Part shown: positions 24,868 to 36,423 of the stretch, piece after piece
Layout: the number at the start of each line of letters is the position of its first letter
How positions within the stretch are numbered: the first letter of the stretch is position 1
NCBI GenBank assembly: GCA_017520425.1
Contig: JAFXFO010000028.1
Location: 1 to 64,000 of the forward strand
Origin: Lachnospiraceae bacterium
GTDB taxonomy: Bacteria; Bacillota; Clostridia; Lachnospirales; Lachnospiraceae
Direction: 5' to 3'
Length of the DNA: 64,000 bases
The notes under the pieces: model-generated
Told to the model about the DNA's origin: nothing
Database searches by the model: none
What the model saw: the letters and a program-made list of their open reading frames with translations, nothing else
Position numbers and translations under genes: made by a program

Positions 24868-26027
24868 TGGGACGGTATTTGAAAAGGGGGATACTGGTGG
24901 CACTTTGTGCAGTGCTGTTAGTGTGCTTGCAACCGGTCCTGGAAGTGGTGGCAGACAACTGGCAGGAACAGATAGATGCAGCTCAACAAAATAAGAATGA
25001 GCTGGAACAGATTATGGATGCCCACGAAGAAGAGCTGAAAGGACTTAAAGGTGAGCAAAACGATCTTCAAAAGAGATTGAATGAGCTGAATGCAGAGCTT
25101 ACGGCAGTGAGTGAGCGGCTGGCAGATTTGGAAGAGCAGATTGCTACTAAAAAGCTGGAAATAGAAGATACAGGAATTGCTTTAGAGGAAGCCCGTGCCA
25201 GCGAAGCCGATCAGTATGAACGGATGGAGAAGCATGTAAAGTACAGCTACGAAAGGGGTTCAATGGGATGGTTGGAGGTAATCCTTGGAGCAGACAGCTT
25301 TGCATCCATGTTGAATTTTGCTACTTATTTTGAAGGGGTGGCAAGCTATTCGGATCGTATTTTGGATGACATTATCGAGACCAGGGAATTTATCGAGGCG
25401 GAAGAAAAACGCCTGGAACAGGAAAAGCTGGATTTGGAGATTTTGCAGATCAATGCAGAAGCGGAAAAAAGTAAAGTGGATGGTCTGATTGAAGAGGTCA
25501 GAGCCTCTATTTCCAAGTATGAAGACCAGATTGATGATGCAGAAGCAGCAGCCAGAGCCTACGAGAAAGAAATGAAAAAACTGGAGAAGGATTTGAAATA
25601 TCTGAAAAAGAAGCTGGCGGAGGAGCAGGCCATGTCACAGCTTGCAGCCAACAGTGAATGGAGAGATATTTCGGAGGTAACCTTTGAGGAGGGAGATCGA
25701 TACCTTCTGGCCAATCTGATATACTGTGAAGCCGGCGGCGAACCCTATGCAGGACAGGTGGCGGTTGGAGCAGTGGTAATCAACAGAATGCTCAGCTCCC
25801 GTTTCCCTGATACCATAGTAGGTGTAATTTATCAGAAACGGCAGTTCTCTCCGGTGGGCAGCGGGCGATTAGAGCTTGCTTTGGCGAAAAATAAAGCCAC
25901 ACCAAACTGTTATAAGGCAGCAGACGAAGCTATGGCCGGATTGTCCAATGTGGGTAATTGTGTATTTTTCAGAACGCCTATCCCGGGACTTACCGGTATT
26001 TCCATCGGCGGACATATATTTTATTAA
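24867..26027 (+). CDS. Coiled-coil protein with SleB-like cell wall hydrolase domain
   Basis: A signal-like helix (residues 6-29) is followed by a long coiled coil to about residue 260 that resembles NlpC/P60 or FtsX-linked hydrolase N-terminal regions, and then by a SleB/Hydrolase_2 domain: NLIYCEAGGEPYAGQVAVGAV with the catalytic Glu, RQFSPVGSG and GNCVFF. The protein (386 residues) probably cuts peptidoglycan glycan strands outside the cell, with the coiled coil controlling it. It overlaps comEB and is followed by a terminator. Confidence 0.9.
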   Translation: MGRYLKRGILVALCAVLLVCLQPVLEVVADNWQEQIDAAQQNKNELEQIMDAHEEELKGLKGEQNDLQKRLNELNAELTAVSERLADLEEQIATKKLEIEDTGIALEEARASEADQYERMEKHVKYSYERGSMGWLEVILGADSFASMLNFATYFEGVASYSDRILDDIIETREFIEAEEKRLEQEKLDLEILQINAEAEKSKVDGLIEEVRASISKYEDQIDDAEAAARAYEKEMKKLEKDLKYLKKKLAEEQAMSQLAANSEWRDISEVTFEEGDRYLLANLIYCEAGGEPYAGQVAVGAVVINRMLSSRFPDTIVGVIYQKRQFSPVGSGRLELALAKNKATPNCYKAADEAMAGLSNVGNCVFFRTPIPGLTGISIGGHIFY

Positions 26028-26032
26028 GCAAA

Positions 26033-26072
26033 AAAGCCTTGGACTTTAAAGTCCGAGGCTTTCCATTTTTTC
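26033..26072. terminator. Bidirectional terminator
   Basis: AAAGCCTTGGAC (26033-26044) pairs with GTCCGAGGCTTT (26051-26062), flanked by A-runs and T-runs. It lies inside the last codons of the DUF402 gene on the minus strand. Confidence 0.82.
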
Positions 26073-26525
26073 AAGCAGTTGGGAGAAATCTCCCTTATGT
26101 ATGATGTTAAGTAATTTATCCAGCTGTCGTAAGGAACGATTCAACTGAGTGCCGCTAATGAGTGCCTGTTCCTGGGCATCTGCCAGTTCGTCCAAATCCA
26201 TAACATGAACTTTGCCGTCGGGATACAGAATTACATCCGCCAACAGGTCAGTGATAATCAGAGAATCATCCTCATCGTTCTTTTCAAATTCCACAATATC
26301 ACAGTAATAATACAGAAGCTGTCCGTCATGCTTATAGAATTTACTTACTTTAAAGCCTTCCTTAAAGAAATAGCAGGAACAACCATGTGAAAATTCAGTC
26401 TTGGGCTTAAGGGTTTTCCAGGAGGTAATCAGCATTTCGTCAGAACAATACTCTACCGTATCATCCTTTAGTAAAATACATTCCATTGGTATCAGTCTCT
26501 TTCGGTATAGCTTTGAAAAATTCAT
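26046..26525 (-). CDS. DUF402 family protein
   Basis: The 159-residue product (from ATG 26525, preceded by GGGAGG) has the family pattern: an N-terminal beta domain with WKTLKPKTEFSHG, YYCDIVEFEKND, and the DLLADVILYPDGKVHVMDLDEL block with acidic residues that may bind Mg2+. DUF402 enzymes include nucleoside di- and triphosphatases (Ntdp-like) and FomD; which substrate is used here is not clear. Its last codons form half of the terminator shared with the SleB-like gene. Confidence 0.85.
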   Translation of the reverse strand: MNFSKLYRKRLIPMECILLKDDTVEYCSDEMLITSWKTLKPKTEFSHGCSCYFFKEGFKVSKFYKHDGQLLYYYCDIVEFEKNDEDDSLIITDLLADVILYPDGKVHVMDLDELADAQEQALISGTQLNRSLRQLDKLLNIIHKGDFSQLLEKMESLGL

Positions 26526-26649
26526 AATAGCACCTCCCAAAAACAGTCTGTATGATATTGTCCTTTTGAAAAATACTACTACTATTGGAAGGGGAAGTCA
26601 ATGTATTTTAAGAAAGCGGTAAAAATTTTGCGGTAAAGAGGATTTTAGG

Positions 26650-26678
26650 TAGACATTTCGGAGAAAGTTCATTATAAT
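26650..26678 (+). promoter_or_regulatory. Promoter for the atp operon
   Basis: TAGACA and TATAAT are 17 bases apart, eleven of twelve bases in agreement with the sigma-A consensus. The leader to the first gene is about 55 bases. Confidence 0.7.
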
Positions 26679-26738
26679 TGATACATAATGCGTTAAAATG
26701 GGCTTTTAATATTGGTGAGTCCGATGGAGGCAGTTAAA

Positions 26739-26999
26739 GTGAAGAGAAAAAAGCCTTATGACAGAAGTGTTTTTCAAGCATTAACACTGATTTCCCAATT
26801 TGGAATCAATATGTTGGTACCCATCGGGCTGATGACTTTTTTGGGAGTGTATCTGGACAAGCGATTCGGGACATCCTATTTGGTGATTCTGTTGTTTTTT
26901 GTAGGAGCACTGGCCGGCGGACGCAATGTGTATCAGATGGCAAAAAAGTTTTTCGGAAAGAAAGAGCAGCAGGATGATAGAGAAAGTCAAAAAGATTAA
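26739..26999 (+). CDS. AtpZ/AtpI-like ATP synthase accessory protein
   Basis: The 86-residue product has two membrane helices and the pattern of the ATPase_gene1 family (QFGINMLVPIGLMTFLGVYLDKRFG, then ALAGGRNVYQMAKKFF). The GTG start at 26739 is chosen because GGAGG lies eight bases before it; upstream TTG (26712) and ATG (26724) lack sites. It probably helps c-ring assembly or Mg2+ supply. It heads the atp operon and overlaps the next gene by 26 bases. Confidence 0.85.
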   Translation: MKRKKPYDRSVFQALTLISQFGINMLVPIGLMTFLGVYLDKRFGTSYLVILLFFVGALAGGRNVYQMAKKFFGKKEQQDDRESQKD

Positions 27000-27447
27000 C
27001 AGAGCATTATTGGAGCTTTGGATAGGGATATTTTTTTGCGGATTGATATTTCAGTTTGCGGGTATGTGGTTTGCAGAGAATAAAGGATACTATACAGTGG
27101 CGTTGTGGATTGGTATTGTGCTTGCACTGGTGACGGTGGTCCACATGTATCGTACTCTGGACCGGGCGTTGGACCTGGGGGCAGGGGCACAAAAAGCGGT
27201 TACCGTGGCCAATATGGTCCGTTATGCCTGTATTGTAGCAGTATTCGCGATTGTGATGCTTTCTAAAGTGTTGAATCCCCTGATTACCTTTCTGGGGATC
27301 ATGAGTTTGAAAGTAGCGGCGTATCTTCAGCCGTTTACTCATAAATTATGTAACAAGGTATTCCATGAAGTAGATCCGATTCCGGAGCCTTTGCCGGAGG
27401 AGGAATTTGAAGTTGATGATTCAGATACAGATATGGAAAATCGTTAA
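26974..27447 (+). CDS. atpI: ATP synthase subunit I-like membrane protein
   Basis: A 157-residue protein with four hydrophobic stretches and an acidic C-terminal tail (PEPLPEEEFEVDDSD). Position between the AtpZ-like gene and atpB, and helix layout, fit the AtpI chaperone family (pfam03899-like); sequence is poorly conserved, so this is by context. The start at 26974 lies inside the end of the previous gene. Confidence 0.72.
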   Translation: MIEKVKKINRALLELWIGIFFCGLIFQFAGMWFAENKGYYTVALWIGIVLALVTVVHMYRTLDRALDLGAGAQKAVTVANMVRYACIVAVFAIVMLSKVLNPLITFLGIMSLKVAAYLQPFTHKLCNKVFHEVDPIPEPLPEEEFEVDDSDTDMENR

Positions 27448-27474
27448 AAGTATTCAAGTTAAGGAGGTGAGAAT

Positions 27475-28212
27475 ATGAGACATGGACTCGTGTTATCCGG
27501 CGCTGCCGATATTGATTTTATGGTGCACGGCATTTTAAAATACAATTTTTTCGGTCATGAAGTGTGGATAACAACGACACATGTGTGTGTCCTGATTGTA
27601 ATGCTGATCCTAATAGGATTTGGAATCATTGCCAGACGTACCATGCTGAAAGCCACCGAGGTACCGGGTACCTTCCAGAATGTTGTGGAATTTATTGTGG
27701 AAGCCCTGTCCAATATGGTATACGGTGTAATGGGTAAGAAAAACGGCTCACGATTTGTAAACTATATTGGAACCATTTTTATCTTTATTCTGTTCAGTAA
27801 TATATCCGGTCTATTTGGTTTACGAAACCCTACCGCAGATTATGGTGTGACTTTGGCAATGGCACTGATAACCTTTACCCTGATTCATTTCTGGCAGTTC
27901 AAGAATAACAGTGTAAAGGATGTTTATGTTGGTTGGTGTTCCCCGTTGCCACCATGGCTTCCCATCTGGTTGCCCATTAACCTGATTGGTGAAATCGCAG
28001 TTCCGATTTCATTGTCATTGCGTTTGTTTGCAAACGTATTGTCCGGTTTGATTATGATGGCACTGGTATACGGTTTGCTCGGCTGGGTAGCAACTCTTTG
28101 GCCCGCGGCATTGCATGTTTATTTTGACTTGTTCTCAGGAGCAATTCAGACATACGTATTCTGTATGTTAACCATGACTTATATTTCCGATCAATTTGGA
28201 GATAAAGAGTAA
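27475..28212 (+). CDS. atpB: F0F1 ATP synthase subunit a
   Basis: Subunit a forms the ion half-channels beside the c ring. The 245-residue product has the essential Arg in ISLSLRLFANVLSG, the NLIGEIAVP segment before it, and five or six membrane helices. AAGGAGG precedes the start. It is followed by atpE in the usual order. Confidence 0.95.
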   Translation: MRHGLVLSGAADIDFMVHGILKYNFFGHEVWITTTHVCVLIVMLILIGFGIIARRTMLKATEVPGTFQNVVEFIVEALSNMVYGVMGKKNGSRFVNYIGTIFIFILFSNISGLFGLRNPTADYGVTLAMALITFTLIHFWQFKNNSVKDVYVGWCSPLPPWLPIWLPINLIGEIAVPISLSLRLFANVLSGLIMMALVYGLLGWVATLWPAALHVYFDLFSGAIQTYVFCMLTMTYISDQFGDKE

Positions 28213-28220
28213 CAAATTAA

Positions 28221-28508
<288 letters not shown>

Positions 28509-28536
28509 GAGTGGTTTATAAGGAAGGAGACTAACA

Positions 28537-29079
28537 ATGATACTATTAACGGCAAGTGAGTCCATGGAAAGATTGTTCGATCTGGACATGCAGTTAATAG
28601 CGGATGCCACCGGAATGATTATCGCTATCTTCGTTCTGTATTTAGCAATGAGTTATTTCCTGTTTGAGCCTGCGAAGAAAGTGTTAAAAAACAGACAGGA
28701 CAGAATCAAGAACGAGTTGGATGAAGCCCAGACCAGTATGGAACAGGCGAATGCGTTAAAGGCAGAGTATGAGGAAAAGCTTAAGGATGTAGAGAAGGAA
28801 AAGCAGGAAATCTTAAGCGAAGCCAGAAAGAATGCTCTGAAGAATGAAAGCGAAATCATTGAAAAGGCTAAGGAAGAAGCAGCACGTATCATGGAAAGAG
28901 CACAGACAGAAGCAGCACTTGAAAAACAGAAGCTGGCTGACGATGTGAAGAAGGAAATGATTACCGTTGCTTCCGCTATGGCAGAAAAAGTGGTAGCTGC
29001 TGGCATGAATACCCAGATTCAGGAACAATTGATTGATGAAACTCTGAAAGAAATAGGTGACGGTACATGGCTAAGCTAA
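28537..29079 (+). CDS. atpF: F0F1 ATP synthase subunit b
   Basis: The stator subunit. The 180-residue product has one membrane helix (about residues 20-42), then a long charged coiled coil (KKVLKNRQDRIKNELDEAQ, KNESEIIEKAKEEAARIM). Length is normal. Its last codons overlap the atpH start, which suggests coupled translation. Confidence 0.94.
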   Translation: MILLTASESMERLFDLDMQLIADATGMIIAIFVLYLAMSYFLFEPAKKVLKNRQDRIKNELDEAQTSMEQANALKAEYEEKLKDVEKEKQEILSEARKNALKNESEIIEKAKEEAARIMERAQTEAALEKQKLADDVKKEMITVASAMAEKVVAAGMNTQIQEQLIDETLKEIGDGTWLS

Positions 29080-29615
29080 TTTCCAAAACATACGGAGAAG
29101 CGTTGTTTGAAGTAGCCATGGAAGGACAGAAGACCGATTTGTTTCTGCAGGAGGCACAGGATATCCTGACTATTTTGGACGAAAATCCGGATTTAGACAA
29201 GCTCATGAAGCATCCCAAGGTTTCCAGACAGGAAAAGGAAGCCGTTTTGGACAATGTATTCCTGGGAAATGTGAGCAGGGAAATGACGGGCTTTATGAAG
29301 CTTCTTATCAATAAGGACAGATATAGCGAGCTTCCGAAGATTTTCGGATACCTGATTGAGAGAATCAAGGAAGAAAGAAAAATCGGAACCGCATATGTAA
29401 CTACAGCTGTGGAACTGACCGCGGAAAAGAAAGAGGCTGTTAAGAATCGTTTGCTGGAAACCACTGAATATAAGACCATGGAAATGGTTTATGAAGTGGA
29501 TGAAGCAATTATCGGCGGCATGATTATCCGTATTAAGGACAGGGTAGTGGACAGCAGTGTCCGCACTAAGCTGGAAGAAATGAAAAAACAATTATTACAA
29601 ATTCAATTAGGCTAA
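29067..29615 (+). CDS. atpH: F0F1 ATP synthase subunit delta
   Basis: Delta links b to the F1 head. The 182-residue product begins MAKLISKTYGEALFEVA and has the C-terminal family motif VDEAIIGGMIIRIKDRVVDSSV. It overlaps the atpF end by 13 bases. Confidence 0.94.
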   Translation: MAKLISKTYGEALFEVAMEGQKTDLFLQEAQDILTILDENPDLDKLMKHPKVSRQEKEAVLDNVFLGNVSREMTGFMKLLINKDRYSELPKIFGYLIERIKEERKIGTAYVTTAVELTAEKKEAVKNRLLETTEYKTMEMVYEVDEAIIGGMIIRIKDRVVDSSVRTKLEEMKKQLLQIQLG

Positions 29616-31148
<1,533 letters not shown>

Positions 31149-31162
31149 GAGGAGAAATTACT

Positions 31163-33444
<2,282 letters not shown>

Positions 33445-33458
33445 AGGAGTAGATTCCT

Positions 33459-33863
33459 ATGGCAGAAAGTAGCTTTGAATTAAAGATTATAACACCTGAC
33501 AGAGTGTTCTATGAAGGCACCATTGATATGCTGGAAATGAATACTACCGAAGGTGAAATCGGTGTGTTACCGGGACATATTCCCATGACAGTTATCATCA
33601 AGCCGGGCGTAGTTAAGATTTATGAAACAAACGGTGAGACCAAAGAAGCTGCCATGCATGCCGGTTTTGTAGAGATTCTGCCGGATAAGGTGACGGTTTT
33701 GGCAGAAATCGCCGAGTGGCCGGGAGAAATCGATATTGCGAGAGCAGAGGCTGCACGTGCCCGTGCAGAGGCCCGACTGCAGGAAAAGAATCCTGAAATG
33801 GATATGGCAAGAGCAGAGATTGCTTTGCTTCGTGCAATTGCCCGTATCAGTGTTCTGAAATAA
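33459..33863 (+). CDS. atpC: F0F1 ATP synthase subunit epsilon
   Basis: Epsilon couples gamma rotation and inhibits ATPase activity. The 134-residue product has the beta-barrel (ITPDRVFYEG, TTEGEIGVLPGHIPM, AAMHAGFVEILPDKV) and a C-terminal helical hairpin (IARAEAARARAEARL). It ends the operon, and a strong terminator follows. Confidence 0.95.
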   Translation: MAESSFELKIITPDRVFYEGTIDMLEMNTTEGEIGVLPGHIPMTVIIKPGVVKIYETNGETKEAAMHAGFVEILPDKVTVLAEIAEWPGEIDIARAEAARARAEARLQEKNPEMDMARAEIALLRAIARISVLK

Positions 33864-33875
33864 AGATAAGTATTA

Positions 33876-33909
33876 AGAGGTGGTTCTGACAACAGAACCG
33901 CCTCTTTTG
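33876..33909 (+). terminator. Terminator of the atp operon
   Basis: AGAGGTGGTTCTG (33876-33888) pairs with CAGAACCGCCTCT (33893-33905) around ACAA, followed by TTTTGC. One G-C/G-T variation only. Confidence 0.88.
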
Positions 33910-33943
33910 CATATGATAAAGAAAAAGATGAAGGATTGACGGT

Positions 33944-34345
33944 ATGGATTTTCGGCATCGAATTTTGCCTTTTTATATGACCTATCCGGAGGTCACCGGT
34001 CGTACCTATGAGCAGGACCGGGATGTGATGAGAGACTTGGAGTACCTGCAGCAGCTGTATCCTTTGGAGGTTAAATATTTTCAGAGAAGAGTGGGCGAAA
34101 TCTTAGACAGGATGGATTATGAGGGGAGTATCATCTATGATGAATACCCGGACAGATTGGGATTGGAAAGACTTTTGGAGAGCATCTGGACCATCATTAA
34201 GAAAGAGGAATGGGAAGGAGAATCGGATATTTCCGACAGCGCGGAAACATGGGAATGGATTAAAGCATTGCTCTTTGTTTTATTAAATACAGAGATATAT
34301 AAACGCAGAAATGGCAACAGAAGGCGCTTCCCCAGATTATATTGA
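33944..34345 (+). CDS. Hypothetical 133-residue protein
   Basis: I do not recognise a named family. It is acidic and mostly helical, starting MDFRHRILPFYMTYPEVTGR and carrying DVMRDLEYLQQLYPLEVKYF and RVGEILDRMDYEGSIIYDEYP. The C-terminus is Arg-rich (YKRRNGNRRRFPRLY), which could bind RNA or DNA. AAGGATTG precedes the start. It stands between two terminators. Confidence 0.7.
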   Translation: MDFRHRILPFYMTYPEVTGRTYEQDRDVMRDLEYLQQLYPLEVKYFQRRVGEILDRMDYEGSIIYDEYPDRLGLERLLESIWTIIKKEEWEGESDISDSAETWEWIKALLFVLLNTEIYKRRNGNRRRFPRLY

Positions 34346-34358
34346 AGGATTTTAGAAG

Positions 34359-34393
34359 AAAAGGTGCAAATCATTAGGCGATTTGCACCTTTT
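34359..34393 (+). terminator. Intrinsic terminator
   Basis: AAAAGGTGCAAATC pairs with GATTTGCACCTTTT around ATTAGGC; the T's at the end of the stem and TGTGG follow. Confidence 0.8.
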
Positions 34394-34438
34394 GTGGTAT
34401 ACTGTTACAAGAGTGAAAGATATGAGGAGGCGGTAGGC

Positions 34439-35251
34439 ATGAAAATAGGTATTATTGGTTATGGAAGCATGGGCAGAATGTTTCTGGAGAAAATGTCCGG
34501 GACGGCTGAATTTGCGAAGGAAGAATATTTGATAGCAAACAGAACACAAGCAAAGATAGAACATTTAAGAGATACCTATCAGGTATGTGACAGCAATGCG
34601 CAGTTGGCTGCCGAGGCAGATATTATTTTCTTATGTGTGGAGCCTTCTGAGATGAAAAAGGTACTGACAGACATTCAACCGGTAGTGGGTAAGGCGACAT
34701 TTTTAGTTTCCCTGAACGGTAGTATTCAATTTGCCCAGATGGAGCAGGTGTGTAAGAATAAATTTGCAAAAGTCATTCCCAGTGTGACTGCTGAAGTAAA
34801 TCAGGCTCAGACGCTGGTGTGCTTTAATGAGTTGGTGGAACCACAGGAACGAGAGTTGTTAATGAGGCTCTTAAGTTGCATGGGAGATGTAATGGAGCTT
34901 CCGGAAAGTGAGATTGGTATGGGTTCTGAGTTGGTGAGCTGTATGCCGGGCTTTATCGCTTCCATCTTTCATGAGATTTGTACAGTGGCTGCAACCCATA
35001 CCATGATTCCGGAGGAGCAGATTATAGAGATGGTGTTAAAAACCATGGCAGGTACCGGTCGGTTAATGTTAAATAATAAATATACCTTTGAAGAAGTAAT
35101 TGGTAGAGTGGCAACTAAGGGCGGTATTACAGAAGAAGGTGTGAAGGTGATACATAACCGATTGCCGGAAGTGATGGAGGAGTTGTTCCAAAAGACACTG
35201 GAGAAAAGAAGTCTGACCACTCGTAAGGCAAGCGAGATGTTTGGAGAGTAG
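34439..35251 (+). CDS. Pyrroline-5-carboxylate reductase family protein (ProC/ComER-like)
   Basis: The 270-residue product has an NAD(P)-binding start, KIGIIGYGSMGRMFLEKM, EADIIFLCVEPSEM, and the family signature around VATKGGITEEGVKVI near the C-terminus. It resembles the ComER branch as much as true ProC, so activity on pyrroline-5-carboxylate is not certain. GAGGAGG precedes ATG 34439. The next gene follows after eight bases. Confidence 0.82.
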   Translation: MKIGIIGYGSMGRMFLEKMSGTAEFAKEEYLIANRTQAKIEHLRDTYQVCDSNAQLAAEADIIFLCVEPSEMKKVLTDIQPVVGKATFLVSLNGSIQFAQMEQVCKNKFAKVIPSVTAEVNQAQTLVCFNELVEPQERELLMRLLSCMGDVMELPESEIGMGSELVSCMPGFIASIFHEICTVAATHTMIPEEQIIEMVLKTMAGTGRLMLNNKYTFEEVIGRVATKGGITEEGVKVIHNRLPEVMEELFQKTLEKRSLTTRKASEMFGE

Positions 35252-35259
35252 GAGAATTC

Positions 35260-36420
35260 ATGATTACTTTAAACGAATTGTTATCACAGATTTTGAATAA
35301 GGATTTGGTGCAAATCATTTTGAGTAATTCTCAGGACAAGGAGTTTGCAGCGAAGGTAAAGGTGCGTCCTGTGCTTATCAAAGGAGAGCTTTTATTTCAG
35401 GAGACCTTGTATCGCGGTACCCAGGTATTTCATGAGAATTATGATGGGACAGATATGGTTGCAAGGGTGGAAACATTGTTAACCGAAACATTCCGTCAGG
35501 GAGAGTTTCAGGGTGGTAATATGAATGCCACTGTACTGGTTAGTAAAAAAGGGAAGATGACCATTAAGACGAAGCAGTTGCAGGGAAGTGTTCCTAAACA
35601 ACGTGAACTGTCCGATTTGTCTCACAATAGGGAGAAGCAATATATCCTGCAGGAGGGTGTGCCTGTGGATTTTCTGGTAGGCTTGGGCGTGCAGACACCG
35701 GAGGGGAAGATAACAAAGAACCGGTATGATAAATTCCGTCAGATTAACCGTTATTTGGAATTTATTGAGGATGTACTGGATAAGCTACCTACTGACAGAA
35801 CCATACGGATTATTGACTTTGGTTGCGGAAAATCCTATCTGACCTTTGCCATGTATTATTATCTGCATGTTTTGCAGAAAAGGGATATTTGTGTGACCGG
35901 CCTGGACCTGAAAAAGGATGTAATTGTCCATTGCAATGAATTGGCGCAGAAGTGCGGATATGATAAGCTGACCTTTGAAGTAGGGGATATCAGTACCTAT
36001 GAGGGCAGTGATGCGGTGGATATGGTGGTGAGCCTGCATGCCTGTGACACGGCTACGGATTATGCGTTGGATAAGGCTGTAAAATGGGGCGCAAGTGTAA
36101 TTATGGCAGTGCCCTGCTGTCAACATGAGGTAAATAAGCAGATTGCCTGTAGTCAGTTGCAACCATTGTTAAAATACGGATTGATTAAGGAACGTATGGC
36201 AGCCCTGATTACGGATGCAGTCCGTGCCAACTTACTGGAAGAACAGGGCTATGACACGCAGATTCTGGAGTTTATTGATATGGAGCACACACCAAAGAAT
36301 CTACTGATCCGTGCGGTAAAACGAAACGGTGCGGCTAAGATGACCAATCGGAACCGGGTGGAAGACACTCTGGAATTTTTGCAGATTGCCCCCACTTTGA
36401 AAAGGCTTTTAAAGGAGTAA
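35260..36420 (+). CDS. SAM-dependent methyltransferase (Methyltransf_32-like)
   Basis: The 386-residue product has a class I SAM-binding motif IRIIDFGCGKSYLTFAMYYY (residues about 185-205), then VTGLDLKKDVI, VSLHACDTATDYALDKAVK and VPCCQHEVNKQI. These match a family of large methyltransferases whose substrates are unknown (RNA or protein possible). It lies in an operon with the ProC-like gene and the following surface protein. Confidence 0.85.
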   Translation: MITLNELLSQILNKDLVQIILSNSQDKEFAAKVKVRPVLIKGELLFQETLYRGTQVFHENYDGTDMVARVETLLTETFRQGEFQGGNMNATVLVSKKGKMTIKTKQLQGSVPKQRELSDLSHNREKQYILQEGVPVDFLVGLGVQTPEGKITKNRYDKFRQINRYLEFIEDVLDKLPTDRTIRIIDFGCGKSYLTFAMYYYLHVLQKRDICVTGLDLKKDVIVHCNELAQKCGYDKLTFEVGDISTYEGSDAVDMVVSLHACDTATDYALDKAVKWGASVIMAVPCCQHEVNKQIACSQLQPLLKYGLIKERMAALITDAVRANLLEEQGYDTQILEFIDMEHTPKNLLIRAVKRNGAAKMTNRNRVEDTLEFLQIAPTLKRLLKE

Positions 36421-36423
36421 AGG